From: Candidatus Uabimicrobium amorphum
Lineage (GTDB): Bacteria; Planctomycetota; Uabimicrobiia; Uabimicrobiales; Uabimicrobiaceae
Assembly: GCF_009002475.1 (NCBI RefSeq)
Contig: NZ_AP019860.1
Location: 8,739,547 to 8,803,546, forward strand
DNA length: 64,000 nucleotides
Direction of reading: 5' to 3'
A program made the translations under genes and the position numbers. The notes beneath the pieces were generated by a model, which was not told the origin of the DNA, did no database searches, and was given only the letters and a program-made list of their open reading frames with translations. Below, in pieces: positions 50,325 to 60,020 of the stretch; the stretch's first letter is position 1; every line of letters begins with the position of its first letter.

Positions 50325-51326
50325 TTATCCACCCAAACGATATGCGTTGTCTTTGTCTTGTTTGCACTTCTCAATTTGATTGTAGTATGCTTTCTTAGGG
50401 TTTGCTTCATATGCAATATCTAAATAACGAAGAGCGGCATCATAATCGCCATCGTACTGTAAAGCAACGCCATAGTTATAGTACGCACTTGCTGCTGCCT
50501 CGGTTCCCATTACTCCTTGGTTGTGATTTGCATACTCTTGGATTTCGCGGAAAACATTCGCCGCTTTGTCCCAACTTCCGTTTTTTGCAAAAGCCAAGCC
50601 ACGTTCAAAATCGGGATGGTCCACTCGCTCTAAATTCACGCGCAAATTTTCCTCGTAGGGAGTGACTACTTTTGCGAATTTATTGGCTATGCGCTGACAA
50701 CACCTTTTGTATAGTGGAAGCAGATCAAGACGTTCCGGTAGAGAGCCTGGATCTTGGGCCTTACCATAAACGCTATCCGCATATTCATTGTAATCTTTTT
50801 GCACAACAATTTGTCCTGAGCCCGCTTCAATAAGGGTAAGAGATACGTTTAGAGAAACGCTTCCCTTGCGACCATAATACACAATGGGTTCCGCATCGGG
50901 ATCATTTTGTTGATTTAGAAAAGCATAGGGATCTTCATGTTGAATAACCTCTTGGTCATTCCAAGTATTTTCTGTAATTTTGCCTACGATTACCACGTCT
51001 GCACGCACTAGCTCACCAATTTGCGAAGCTCCTTCCGCAGAATAAGCGTCGGAGTCTGTCTCTAGTTGATACTCAATGACTTCATTCACTTTTTGTTGAT
51101 CGATAAAACGCAAATTGCCCGCAGAGGATACTTTGGCCAATATTCGATTGGTCAAAAAACGTTCCTGGTCGTTTTCGATGTTAAGAAGAGCTACTGTTTG
51201 AAAACGGTCCATGTTTACTTCAGATGGTCGCTTAATTCTTGTGTTGATCGTTACTGTTTGACAAGAAATCAGCCACACAGATACACAACATAAAACGATA
51301 GTTGTCTTTATACTTTGCTTAAACAT
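50325..51326 (-). CDS. Lipoprotein with CsgG-like domain and TPR repeats
   Basis: The 333-residue protein has a lipobox (VSVWLISC, about 22), a CsgG/CurG-like domain (about 40-235: FQTVALLNIEN, RFIDQQKVNEVIEYQ, GELVRADVVIVGKITE, SLNVSLTLIEAGSGQIV) and one to two TPR units (about 250-325: YYNYGVALQYDGDYDAALRYLDIAYEANPKK, read in two parts). CsgG-like proteins sit at the outer membrane and help secretion or assembly. The start at 51326 has AAGGTGAT before it and gives the lipid signal. Confidence 0.75.
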   Translation of the reverse strand: MFKQSIKTTIVLCCVSVWLISCQTVTINTRIKRPSEVNMDRFQTVALLNIENDQERFLTNRILAKVSSAGNLRFIDQQKVNEVIEYQLETDSDAYSAEGASQIGELVRADVVIVGKITENTWNDQEVIQHEDPYAFLNQQNDPDAEPIVYYGRKGSVSLNVSLTLIEAGSGQIVVQKDYNEYADSVYGKAQDPGSLPERLDLLPLYKRCCQRIANKFAKVVTPYEENLRVNLERVDHPDFERGLAFAKNGSWDKAANVFREIQEYANHNQGVMGTEAAASAYYNYGVALQYDGDYDAALRYLDIAYEANPKKAYYNQIEKCKQDKDNAYRLGG

Positions 51327-51447
51327 CGTATCACCTTCAATAGAAGTTACAAAACGTAGAATAACAAACTTTATTTTGATTTTAATAGTTTTTGCGAAAG
51401 AATACAACGACTTCTCGATGTATTTCTAAACTTCGGACCACTGTCAA

Positions 51448-53760
51448 TTACGCATCGAGCTCCATTCCTCCCGCACTCGAAACAAATATAGTAGTGGAAA
51501 AATGGTCACTAAGACGCTTTGTATTTTCGAAAAACTGTTCCTCGTTGCCATCTTCAGGGGGAGCAAAACCCATAAAAACAATCGCGGCTCGCGCAGAGGT
51601 CATGCGCATCGCAGCGGTCACATCTTGGGCAACAACGACTTGAGCGGTTGCTTCAATTCGCGACATATGAATCAAGCCTTCCATGTGGTTTGTCGCTTCG
51701 TCTAAGCCAGACTCAGAACTGATAATACGCAGTAGTCGTATGCGATGTGTACGCCACTCATTGTTCTTAAGCAGTAAGTGCGCTAAAAGCAACATTAGGT
51801 GGCCATTTTTTTGTCCGCGCCACCAAATATCGACTGTTCCGGTAGGAGATTCCCAACGATTAAACTTATTCACATCTGTGCGTACCATAATCAAGCTTTT
51901 CTTCAGTCCGCGTAAAGCACGAAGCAGTGAAGCAAATGTCTTCCTTTTTTCAGGATCGGAACTCCAACCTAAAAGAACAGAATTGCAATGGAAACCCCCT
52001 AAACCGTGGCACTGAACTAAGGATTTGATGCTCTCGGTTAGGTCGCTTCCCACAACAACAGCTGGGAAAGCAGAAAGCTCGTTGTCACGAATAAATTTCT
52101 TGAGAATTTTTTCCTGGTTGCGCCGCCTTTCTAACAAATCGTCCATATTACCAACAATAATTTGCCCTAAAGAAAGTACTCCATGTCCCGCAGTCAACCA
52201 ATGGCCATAAACCGCAAGATGTACGCGACTCCAAACGCCTCCACTAAGAGCAATGATAATAGGACGCCAATTTTTAGGATGGTGGCGCTCATCCTCCATG
52301 ATCAGCAAGTTTTTACGTGCCCTTTCAAACGCAACTCCACCTTGAACATCTCCCCAACGTGCTTCGATTTCCTTGCGTTCGATATACCAACGTAGGGCGG
52401 CCATCGCTAGGATAGATATAATTGCCCACAATGGCGAAATTAAAAACATAACGCCGATACATCCCAAGGCACCTATGAGTTCTGTAGACCAGTGACTGTA
52501 ACGAAAACGCGGGCGATAACTCGGGTTTTTAGTTATAGACTCATAAAAGGTAGATAAATTCAGCATGCCGTAGGTAATCATAAAAAACATGGTAATGATC
52601 GGGGCAATGGCGTTTAGGTCACCGAGTAAGATGCAAAGCTGCGAAATGAAAAATGTCAAGATAACTGCGCGACGTGGTTCGTTATTTACACCACTTCCAT
52701 GAGCAAATATACGTAGGGAGGAAAAGATGTTGTCTTTGGCAAAAGCTTGCAGTATACGAGGTGCACCCATCATACTACCTAAAGCAGAAGATAGCGTTGC
52801 CGCAAAGATTCCGCAAACAACTAGTGTCGTCGACCACGAAATATTTTTTACAATAAGTGAATCGTTTATCAAGCGATCAGGTGTACAAGCTGCAGCAAGA
52901 ACCAAAGCCATGATAAGATATATAAAACCCGTAAATATAATCGAACTTAATGTACCTTTAGGTATAGAGCGTCCAGGGTCTTTTAAATCCCCCGACATAT
53001 TTGCCCCGGCCATAATTCCCGTCACAGCAGGAAAAAATAGAGCAAACATTGTGAAAAAACTCTCACCATCGGAGTAACTAGGTTGTAAATTTTGGTAAAA
53101 ATTTGTAAAACTCATGCTACCAAAGGCACCAGCAAAAAACGACACGAGGGACAGCAACAAAACTCCAAGAATGACGTATTGAACTTTAATCGCCCAGCCT
53201 GCTCCAATAAAAACGCATACAAATACAAAAAAGTTGACCGCACTAGCTACACCAACGTCAAACCAGATGCCAAAACTTTCTCGCGTCTCAGGAGGAACTA
53301 TATCGATAAAAGCCTCAGTAAATCCAATCACATACATCGCCACGGAAATCGCTTGTGCCAGAAAAAAAAACACCCCAATCGCACCACCGAGTTCTACTCC
53401 CAAACTACGGCTGATGAGATAGTAAGCGCCACCACCTTTAACTCTAGTGTTTGTAGCAATGGCGGATAGAGAAAAAGATGTGAGAGTTGTGATAACTTTT
53501 GCAATGAGCAAAATGATAATGGCATTGATTAAGCCACTCTGTCCAACGACTTGTCCATAACGCAGAAACATAATAACGCCGAGGATGGTAAGAGTACATG
53601 GAGTAAAAACACCTCCAAAAGTGCCAAATTTGTTTGCACCAAGATCCTCTATTTTTTTCATTTTAACCATTGACGTGGTTCTATTTTGCCGCTGTAACTT
53701 TTGCGTTTCGCGCTTTGTCTGTTTTTGAAACTTTTGTGTTTCTTGCTTGTTTTTACTCAT
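51448..53760 (-). CDS. Cation-chloride cotransporter family protein (SLC12-like)
   Basis: The 770-residue protein has about 12 membrane helices (about 40-480), beginning GTFGGVFTPCTLTILGVIMFLRYG and containing RVKGGGAYYLISRSLG and GANMSGDLKDPGRSIPKGT, both classic for Na-K-2Cl and K-Cl cotransporters. A large C-terminal cytoplasmic domain shows GLGGFHCNSVLLGW, TVDIWWRGQKNGHLMLLLAHLL and RLLRIISSE. These belong to the SLC12 C-terminal domain, which most bacterial amino-acid permeases lack. It would move K+ and/or Na+ with Cl-. ATG 53760 is chosen because AAGGTAACTAC precedes it; the first 25 residues are Lys/Gln-rich. Confidence 0.88.
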   Translation of the reverse strand: MSKNKQETQKFQKQTKRETQKLQRQNRTTSMVKMKKIEDLGANKFGTFGGVFTPCTLTILGVIMFLRYGQVVGQSGLINAIIILLIAKVITTLTSFSLSAIATNTRVKGGGAYYLISRSLGVELGGAIGVFFFLAQAISVAMYVIGFTEAFIDIVPPETRESFGIWFDVGVASAVNFFVFVCVFIGAGWAIKVQYVILGVLLLSLVSFFAGAFGSMSFTNFYQNLQPSYSDGESFFTMFALFFPAVTGIMAGANMSGDLKDPGRSIPKGTLSSIIFTGFIYLIMALVLAAACTPDRLINDSLIVKNISWSTTLVVCGIFAATLSSALGSMMGAPRILQAFAKDNIFSSLRIFAHGSGVNNEPRRAVILTFFISQLCILLGDLNAIAPIITMFFMITYGMLNLSTFYESITKNPSYRPRFRYSHWSTELIGALGCIGVMFLISPLWAIISILAMAALRWYIERKEIEARWGDVQGGVAFERARKNLLIMEDERHHPKNWRPIIIALSGGVWSRVHLAVYGHWLTAGHGVLSLGQIIVGNMDDLLERRRNQEKILKKFIRDNELSAFPAVVVGSDLTESIKSLVQCHGLGGFHCNSVLLGWSSDPEKRKTFASLLRALRGLKKSLIMVRTDVNKFNRWESPTGTVDIWWRGQKNGHLMLLLAHLLLKNNEWRTHRIRLLRIISSESGLDEATNHMEGLIHMSRIEATAQVVVAQDVTAAMRMTSARAAIVFMGFAPPEDGNEEQFFENTKRLSDHFSTTIFVSSAGGMELDA

Positions 53761-54016
53761 GTAGTTACCTTTGAAAATTTTAGAGCATCTTAGGGCACAT
53801 AGCTCATCCCCGAAATTTAAATTTTTCATGATTTTAGTGTTTTCGGGGAGGAAAAGCAAATACTTTCGTTACCTTACTTGACAAAAATACAAAAACAAAT
53901 ACAATTGAAATGTTACTAAGCTTGCCATCATTTATCTTCCTATCCACATTAGAAGATGTAGTGATGCAAATCCCAAAATATCAACATGCCCAACAAAATT
54001 TTACAAGGGAATTGTT

Positions 54017-54907
54017 ATGACCCAAAAAAACAAACGTTTTCGATGGGCTGCAACCGCTGTTTTTGGTTTGTGGATTTGTATGATGTTACTACTTATCCAA
54101 AGAGAATACTTTCCAACGATAGGTTCAGTAGAAGCCAACTACGAAGAAATTCTCAAAAAAGTGCCGCGAAATTACGAAAAAATTAAACGCCAAAAACGCG
54201 TGATGGAAGTCTACTATACCAATAGTATTATTCCCATAGGAGAAATACAAAGCATCACCACTTCTTTGCCAGATGGGACTTTTGAACTCAGCACACGTGC
54301 AAAGCTAGAAGTTACCAAAGAACAGCAAGGAAAAATTAACAAACTCACAAAATTCATCCAAGTACCTGGTAAACAGGACGAAAACTTAAAAGTAATGATG
54401 GAATCGACCGCAGTCGTGGGGCCAGACTATCAATTACAAAATTTAGATTTTCGTGTTAAGGCCAATCTTTTCGACATCGCTTGCGAAGGTAAGATAAGAA
54501 CAGGTAAATTAATTTTTGCCTTAAAACAAGGCGGTAAAGAAGCTATCAACCGCGAAGTGCCGCTTCCGCGAGGTACAGTTGCGATGAACCAACTAGAAGC
54601 AATGCCTATACCACAAAAGATAAAAGTAGGGCAACGATTCCACATGCGCTGGTTTGATCCGTTGACACAAACGCATCGCAATGTTAAATCGCGCGTAATA
54701 GGCAAAGAAAAAATCGTATGGGGTGGTAAGAGTGTGGAAACATTTGTCATTCATTCTGACTCTGGAGCATTCAAGACCATTTCTTGGGTAGACGAAAACA
54801 ACCAAGTATTGCGCTATCAAATTGCAGGTTTTACTTTCAAATTGAAAAGTGAAAAACCAGTTAAGAACGACCAAGAAACTATCGAGAAAGAACAAAAAAA
54901 TGATTAA
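54017..54907 (+). CDS. Membrane-anchored protein of unknown function, partner of an ABC ATPase
   Basis: The family is not recognised. The 296 residues have one N-terminal membrane helix (about 10-27: AATAVFGLWICMMLLLI) and then a beta-rich extracytoplasmic domain (about 60-280) with alternating hydrophobic stretches (TFELSTRAKLEVT, ENLKVMMESTAVVG, FDIACEGKIRTGKLIF). The C-terminal Lys/Glu tail overlaps the start of the ABC ATPase by eight bases, so the two act together. An 'ABC accessory' role is inferred from this overlap only. Confidence 0.6.
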   Translation: MTQKNKRFRWAATAVFGLWICMMLLLIQREYFPTIGSVEANYEEILKKVPRNYEKIKRQKRVMEVYYTNSIIPIGEIQSITTSLPDGTFELSTRAKLEVTKEQQGKINKLTKFIQVPGKQDENLKVMMESTAVVGPDYQLQNLDFRVKANLFDIACEGKIRTGKLIFALKQGGKEAINREVPLPRGTVAMNQLEAMPIPQKIKVGQRFHMRWFDPLTQTHRNVKSRVIGKEKIVWGGKSVETFVIHSDSGAFKTISWVDENNQVLRYQIAGFTFKLKSEKPVKNDQETIEKEQKND

Positions 54908-55631
54908 AATAGAAGGGTTGTCAAAGCACTACGGCAGCAAAGTAGGCTTGAAAAAATTGGACCTCACAATACAAAAGGGAGAAATCTTTGCTTTCTTGGG
55001 GCCAAACGGAGCTGGAAAAACAACAACGATTAAAATGATGGTTGGATTGTTGCGCCCAACAACAGGAGCGATTACCATATGCGACAAAGATATCGTCAAA
55101 GAAACCATCGATGCCAAAAAGTATCTCGCCTATGTTCCCGATCAACCATACCTATATGATAAATTAACCGGAAGAGAGTTTTTGGAATTCGTTGCTCTGA
55201 TGTACAAAATTCCGCAAAGCGAAGCTGGTGAAAAAATACAGAATTTGGTAGAGCTATTCTACTCACACGAGTACATTGATCGTTTAACAGAGAATTATTC
55301 ACATGGTATGAAACAGAGAATTGTATTTTCGGCGGCCCTGATTCACGATCCGAGAGTTCTTGTTGTCGACGAACCCATGGTAGGGCTTGACCCCAAAAGC
55401 GCAGCAATTGTAAAAAATGTATTCAAAGATCAGGCAGCAAAAGGCACAACCGTGTTCGTTTCCACACACAGTTTAGATGTTGCTGAACAAATAGCCGATC
55501 GCATTGGCATTATAAAACATGGTGAAATTATAGCTCTTGGTACACTAGAAGAACTAAAACAACAGGTGAAAAAAGAAGCACGCTTGGAAGACATTTTTCT
55601 AGAGCTAACCGAAGAACAGTCACATTCGTAA
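54900..55631 (+). CDS. ABC transporter ATP-binding protein (CcmA/ABC-2 exporter type)
   Basis: The 243-residue protein has Walker A FLGPNGAGKTTT (about 37-48), signature YSHGMKQRIVFSAALIHDP (about 135-153), Walker B VLVVDEPMVGLDP (about 157-169) and switch His VSTHSL (about 189-194). It resembles ATPases of ABC-2 type exporters. The start overlaps the upstream stop (8 bases), and no membrane permease is next to it; the following gene is a beta-helix lipoprotein, so the permease is encoded elsewhere or missing. Confidence 0.88.
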   Translation: MIKIEGLSKHYGSKVGLKKLDLTIQKGEIFAFLGPNGAGKTTTIKMMVGLLRPTTGAITICDKDIVKETIDAKKYLAYVPDQPYLYDKLTGREFLEFVALMYKIPQSEAGEKIQNLVELFYSHEYIDRLTENYSHGMKQRIVFSAALIHDPRVLVVDEPMVGLDPKSAAIVKNVFKDQAAKGTTVFVSTHSLDVAEQIADRIGIIKHGEIIALGTLEELKQQVKKEARLEDIFLELTEEQSHS

Positions 55632-55646
55632 ATTAAGGATTTTTCT

Positions 55647-56786
55647 ATGTCGATTTTGAAAAAGGTAAGCTATCTTTGGATTTGTAGTTGTATTCTTTTC
55701 GTTTGCTGCACGACAAATAACAAACAACAAGACAATGGAACACAATCTGTACAACAAAATAATTCACAGCAAAATAGCAATGACGAGACACAAAACGCTG
55801 ACAAAAAGGCACAAAACAATACACAAGATAATGAACAAGACAATACGCAAGACAATGAATCAAATACACTACTAAAAGATAAACAAAACATTACCATTAG
55901 TGCGGCCAAATCTACTCTACCATTTGACACAATGAGAGTAGCTTTAAATCCAGTTTTTCCACAACCGATAGAAAATAAGCAATACAATATTCCACAGAAA
56001 AAGAAACAAATAAAAAAAAGTACTCCCACAGAAAAAGTAGAAAAAACAGTAGAAGCCACAACAAAATCTTACAGTGACATTGCAAAGTTACCCAATAAAA
56101 TAGATGGAAAAGTGTTGCTAAAAGTAGGCGACTATTATTTAGAAAAATCAATAACCATAGGTAAAAAAGCAACCTTAATCATTGAGCCGGGCACAAAAAT
56201 AGAAATGGATGCCTGTGGTATTGTTTGTAATGGTACTCTTATCGCCAAGGGTAGCAAAAACAAACCAATTACACTTAATGGAGACGCTTGGGATAATATC
56301 AGTATTTTTGGCGAGGGAAGTACAGCAACACTCACATACTGTAATATAAGCGGTGGATCAGGGATGGGCGTGCAACAAGAGAACAACCAATATACCATTA
56401 CTCCACAATACTTAGATATCACCTATGGCGGTGGAGTTCTTATTGCTGAGAAAGCAAATGTATCTATGGCACATTGCCAGATTAGCGATGTGTATGGTAT
56501 TAATATGGTTGCGGTACTCAATAGCAAGTTGTCTGCGAAAAACTGTAAATTTGGCGAGCATTCCCAACAAGGAATATTTAGTTTTGATGGTAAATTGACG
56601 GTGCAAAACTGTCGTTTTGAAAATCATCCGGGGATGGCGATTAAATTCAGTGGTATTAACGTTGCTACAGTAGCAAATAACAGCTTTGTCAATTGTAGCA
56701 CAGCCATCGTTAAGGCAAAAAGCGCCATTATTAACTTAAAGAATAATAAGTTTAAAGACTGCCAACAGCAAGTTGTTGATGAATAA
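55647..56786 (+). CDS. Lipoprotein with right-handed parallel beta-helix
   Basis: The 379-residue exported protein has a lipobox (CILFVCC, about 20) and an Asn/Gln/Asp-rich disordered stretch (about 25-75), then after about 145 a parallel beta-helix with Asn/Ala ladders (LTYCNISGGSG, VSMAHCQISDVYG, LSAKNCKFGEHS, LTVQNCRFENHPG, ATVANNSFVNC). Beta-helix proteins of this kind bind or cut polysaccharides or act as adhesins; no catalytic pattern is visible. It starts 15 bases after the ABC ATPase, with AAGGA before the ATG. Confidence 0.78.
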   Translation: MSILKKVSYLWICSCILFVCCTTNNKQQDNGTQSVQQNNSQQNSNDETQNADKKAQNNTQDNEQDNTQDNESNTLLKDKQNITISAAKSTLPFDTMRVALNPVFPQPIENKQYNIPQKKKQIKKSTPTEKVEKTVEATTKSYSDIAKLPNKIDGKVLLKVGDYYLEKSITIGKKATLIIEPGTKIEMDACGIVCNGTLIAKGSKNKPITLNGDAWDNISIFGEGSTATLTYCNISGGSGMGVQQENNQYTITPQYLDITYGGGVLIAEKANVSMAHCQISDVYGINMVAVLNSKLSAKNCKFGEHSQQGIFSFDGKLTVQNCRFENHPGMAIKFSGINVATVANNSFVNCSTAIVKAKSAIINLKNNKFKDCQQQVVDE

Positions 56787-56821
56787 AAATTATTTTAGAG
56801 GGAAACCTCTAAAATAATTTT
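56786..56821. terminator. Bidirectional terminator between convergent genes
   Basis: A 16-bp perfect stem, AAAATTATTTTAGAGG and CCTCTAAAATAATTTT, closes a GAAA loop. It begins at the beta-helix lipoprotein stop and reaches into the end of the Cas6-like gene. Confidence 0.85.
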
Positions 56822-57680
56822 ACTTCAATAAATCACGTTGTAAAGCCCACTTACTTCGCGGAATTCTACGTACCATACCACATCCCATGTTTGTGTCTTT
56901 TCCCAAACCAACATAAAATGCGATATCTGATAACAAATTAAAATAGCGTAGAAGCTGTGGATCTTTGCTAATTAAGCGAAATCTAACTTTACCAACAAAA
57001 CCAACCCGAAGAGTTTCTGAAGAAACACTTTGAATACTGGTACATAGATTTTTGAATAGTACAATAACAACATTATTTGCTATTTCCGATATAATAGATT
57101 CGTCAATTCGATGTTGTGGAACTATTCGATTCCAACTAGCCCCCAAATTTTCGTAAACCAACTTTGGTATTGGTAAAGGCATAAAGGTATTGTTATCGAC
57201 AAACAGCGTGCTGGAAACAAAATCGATCAGCGCTTCATCATCGTCTTTGTTGTTCTCGGAAATCAAGCTATCGAGAGATACTGCGTTTACCCATGGGTGT
57301 TTTGACGATGGTGTCGCAATCGCCCTAACCACTTCAAAATCCATATTCTTCGACTTTATTGTCGGAATTTGATTGGTAATAATATCTTGGTATAAATGAT
57401 TGAACAACGAACTAGATACCTGTTCTTCAAGAGAAGATAGGCGAAACCAACATAAAGTTCCTTTTTTGGTATCAATGTTGAAAACCCGTGGTGATCTTTC
57501 ACCTAGGTACAACGGTGAAAAGGTGTAGTTTTTAATAAGCTGCTCTGGTGCGGGGACTTGCATGTCTTTCATATACTTGTATAGAATTTTACCCAACGAT
57601 GTAATAGCGATTCCACCATCAACTTTTGTTGCTGGGCAGTGATCTGTCGGTTTTACGTGTAAAACCATTGATGCAGGCAT
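56820..57680 (-). CDS. cas6: Cas6-like CRISPR RNA endonuclease, solitary
   Basis: The 286-residue protein has the Cas6 layout. An N-terminal RRM-like half leads to KNYTFSPLYLGE (about 49-60), matching the family's FTxSPL. The C-terminal half ends FVGKVRFRLISKDPQ...LSDIAFYVGLGKDTNMGCGMVR (about 226-275), with the Gly-rich loop and the GxGxxxxMGxGxVR pattern. Cas6 cuts CRISPR transcripts into guides. No CRISPR array or other cas gene is in the window, so its substrate could be an array elsewhere or another RNA. Catalytic His assignment is not possible by eye. The start at 57680 is the first ATG; one at 57668 is an alternative. Confidence 0.72.
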   Translation of the reverse strand: MPASMVLHVKPTDHCPATKVDGGIAITSLGKILYKYMKDMQVPAPEQLIKNYTFSPLYLGERSPRVFNIDTKKGTLCWFRLSSLEEQVSSSLFNHLYQDIITNQIPTIKSKNMDFEVVRAIATPSSKHPWVNAVSLDSLISENNKDDDEALIDFVSSTLFVDNNTFMPLPIPKLVYENLGASWNRIVPQHRIDESIISEIANNVVIVLFKNLCTSIQSVSSETLRVGFVGKVRFRLISKDPQLLRYFNLLSDIAFYVGLGKDTNMGCGMVRRIPRSKWALQRDLLK

Positions 57681-57852
57681 AGTAGCACTTTCTTAAAAAT
57701 TTTAGAGTGAATTATGTGTGGAATAAGCATAAGTTTGATTGTAATAAGTCACATTCCATAAAATTTCCCTTATTTTATCAGAACATGAAATTTACATCTT
57801 ATCATGTATTTTAAATATTTCAAACAGTATTGAGTTTTTATATAAAATTCCG

Positions 57853-58302
57853 TTGAGAAAAGCAATTTCGAGCGTTGTTGTAATAAGAGTGAAGAAATAC
57901 GTACTTTTTATTCCCAGCTTGTCAAGAAAAAATGTATTGCAATTAGCAATAATTATTTTATATAATATAAAAAAATATAGCTTTAGAAAAGTTCACGAAA
58001 TCTCAGGGAAAGGACCGTATGATGTTCATTTTAGAAAAGACACAAGTGATTGGATTTGTACAATGTTTACAAGCGACTTATTTATTGATTGGCAAATAAT
58101 ACTAAATTTTTTGCCCAAAAATCAGCAAAAAGCCCTATTGCAAACAAACATGGAAGTTATTGCCACTTTACATTTGTTTTTTGTGATAGTAGGTGTCGTA
58201 TTTCCTACGAATAAATCCCCCAAAACATACAATTCTCTATATTGGAACCCTCTGCAAATTAAAATCCTCGAAGGATATCCTGCGAGACGTCACCCTACCT
58301 GA
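57853..58302 (+). other. Uncertain open reading frame of 149 codons in an AT-rich gap
   Basis: A 450-base frame starts with TTG and has no ribosome site. Its residues are Lys/Ile/Phe-rich, as expected of AT-rich DNA. A stretch near 50-90 (GPYDVHFRKDTSDWICTM) has a protein-like look, so it may be the remains of a lost gene or a very divergent one. The gap 57681-58415 (735 bases) shows no CRISPR repeats, tRNA or other clear feature. Confidence 0.25.
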
Positions 58303-58415
58303 TTTCATTCATTACACTCACGTATTGTTAATTAAATAATTCCACGCTAAAAGTTTGTCTACATGTAGCGTAAAACCAACAGTATTCCACTGTATAAGTA
58401 ATGAATGGAGTTCCC

Positions 58416-59345
58416 ATGAAAAAAATAGGTGTCGTATACAATCCTTTCGCGGGTAAAAACAAAGCAAACCCCGAAAAAAAACAAGCTGTATTAGAAAAAA
58501 TCATTGGCAACAGAGGTATTGTAAGAGCAACACAAAGTATTGAAGATATCTGCAATGTTGCCCGAGAATTTCAAGAAGAAGGTGTTGACATTCTCGGTAT
58601 TAGCGGCGGAGATGGAACAAACCAATGTGTTTTGACCACATTTTCCGAAATCTACGGAGAAGAAAATCTACCTTTAGTAGCCTTGTTGCGTGGTGGAACG
58701 ATGAATCTTCGCGAACAATCTTTAAAAATGAAAGGTTCTCCCGAAGCGCGTTTGAAGAGACTAATAAAAGTATTAGAAAAAGGTGACTGTCCGACAATAA
58801 AACACACCTTACTCAAGGTAAACGACCGTTACGGTTGTATATTTGGCAATGGAACAGTTACAAACATAATGGAAGAATACTACCACGGAGGAAATCCCGG
58901 ATTTAAAAAAGCATGTGTACTTTTTCTAAAGTCTCTATTTTCAAGTATCACCAATCAAAAATTCATTACAAAATTGTTCAGTCCTATAGAAGCGCAAGTG
59001 AAGATAGGAGACGAAACTCTTCCACAACAAAGTTTTACAGCATTGATGGCGGCAACCACCAAAGAATGTGGTTTAGGATTTAAACCTTTCTATCGCGCCC
59101 AAGAAAAAGCAGGATATATTCACTTTCTAGCAATTGATTTAAGTCCCACAGAAGTCATGAAGAATTTACATCGCATTCGCGCTGGCAAAAAAATTCACAG
59201 CGAACGCGTATATGATATTGTCACCAAAAAAGTGGAAATTCAAACAGTAAAGCCTTACTACTATACAATAGACGGCGAAATGTTAAATACCTCAAGCAAT
59301 ATAACACTCGCCGCAGGTCCTACTGTTAATTTACTTGCTATTTAG
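58416..59345 (+). CDS. Diacylglycerol/sphingosine kinase-family lipid kinase
   Basis: The 309-residue protein has the DAGK catalytic marks VVYNPFAGKN (about 6-15), ISGGDGTNQCVL (about 66-77) and LLRGGTMN (about 94-101), all in the catalytic domain, and a C-terminal beta-sandwich. The family phosphorylates diacylglycerol or related lipids at the inner membrane. The ATG at 58416 has GGAG before it and is preferred to an in-frame ATG at 58401. The downstream desaturase operon also acts on membrane lipids. Confidence 0.88.
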   Translation: MKKIGVVYNPFAGKNKANPEKKQAVLEKIIGNRGIVRATQSIEDICNVAREFQEEGVDILGISGGDGTNQCVLTTFSEIYGEENLPLVALLRGGTMNLREQSLKMKGSPEARLKRLIKVLEKGDCPTIKHTLLKVNDRYGCIFGNGTVTNIMEEYYHGGNPGFKKACVLFLKSLFSSITNQKFITKLFSPIEAQVKIGDETLPQQSFTALMAATTKECGLGFKPFYRAQEKAGYIHFLAIDLSPTEVMKNLHRIRAGKKIHSERVYDIVTKKVEIQTVKPYYYTIDGEMLNTSSNITLAAGPTVNLLAI

Positions 59346-59390
59346 AGTTATCTATAGTAGAGCACAATTGTTCCCCTTGCCGGGGTACAA

Positions 59391-59496
59391 AACTACCATT
59401 GGCGTGTCATCCCTGACTTGATAAGGGATCCAGGCGCTTTAAAGTTTACTTCACATTGTGGATTCCTGCTTTCGCAGGAATGACACCTTGGTAGTT
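59391..59496. repeat. Dispersed palindromic element with imperfect terminal inverted repeats
   Basis: It begins AACTACCATTGGCGTGTCAT and ends ATGACACCTTGGTAGTT, with an inner gcaggaatgacacc/ggattcctgc part like the other copies (13661-13850, 40076-40152). It fills much of the 342-base gap upstream of the sigma-factor operon (59346-59687), which otherwise shows no gene. Confidence 0.8.
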
Positions 59497-59687
59497 CCGT
59501 CTCAATAAAACGAAGTTTACCTTTGGTTTTTGGGTACGGGATAACAAGTGTTGTAAACCTTTCCCATCATCTTCCAAAAAAATTTTATTTTTTCTGCAAC
59601 CTTTTTCCCCAAAAACTGTCCAGTCTATCAAAGAACAAAAATCACAACCAAATCTATACCAAATACATTTGGAAAGGTAGGCAAGGT

Positions 59688-60020
59688 ATGACTTCACCTT
59701 CCCCAGCAGCACAAGTTATTATATCTCTTATTCCCATTGTGGGAATTGTGATGGGATGTGTGGTAATCTTTTTTTATCTTTACTGGAGTCACAAACAGAA
59801 AATACTAATGATCGAAAAGGGTATTATAGAAAATAAACCTTTTGACTACCGTTTATTCAGTTTATTTGTCGGTTGTGTTCTTTTTGGTATAGGCGGTGGT
59901 TTAACTTTGTTTTTTTATGTAAAAGAAGGTATTGGATATAGTTTACTTGGTGGATTGGTTCCACTATCTGTAAGTATTGGTTTACTGTTTTTTCACCTGA
60001 ATTATGATAAGTTGAAGTAA
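59688..60020 (+). CDS. Small membrane protein, DUF6249-like, first gene of the sigma operon
   Basis: The 110 residues have three hydrophobic helices (about 8-33, 56-76, 82-103) and a short cytoplasmic loop with SHKQKILMIEKGI (about 35-47), a pattern seen in DUF6249 proteins that often lie beside sigma/anti-sigma genes. It probably senses membrane state or helps hold the anti-sigma factor. The stop TAA overlaps the sigma start ATG (TAATG). An upstream in-frame region from 59523 lacks protein character. Confidence 0.78.
   Translation: MTSPSPAAQVIISLIPIVGIVMGCVVIFFYLYWSHKQKILMIEKGIIENKPFDYRLFSLFVGCVLFGIGGGLTLFFYVKEGIGYSLLGGLVPLSVSIGLLFFHLNYDKLK

Noticed and set aside
53761..53859. N-terminal extension of the cation-chloride cotransporter to 53859
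   Set aside because: The ATG at 53760 has a ribosome site and the extension has no family similarity.
57681..58415. Search for a CRISPR array next to the Cas6-like gene
   Set aside because: No repeated 25-40-base words are visible in the gap or on the other side.
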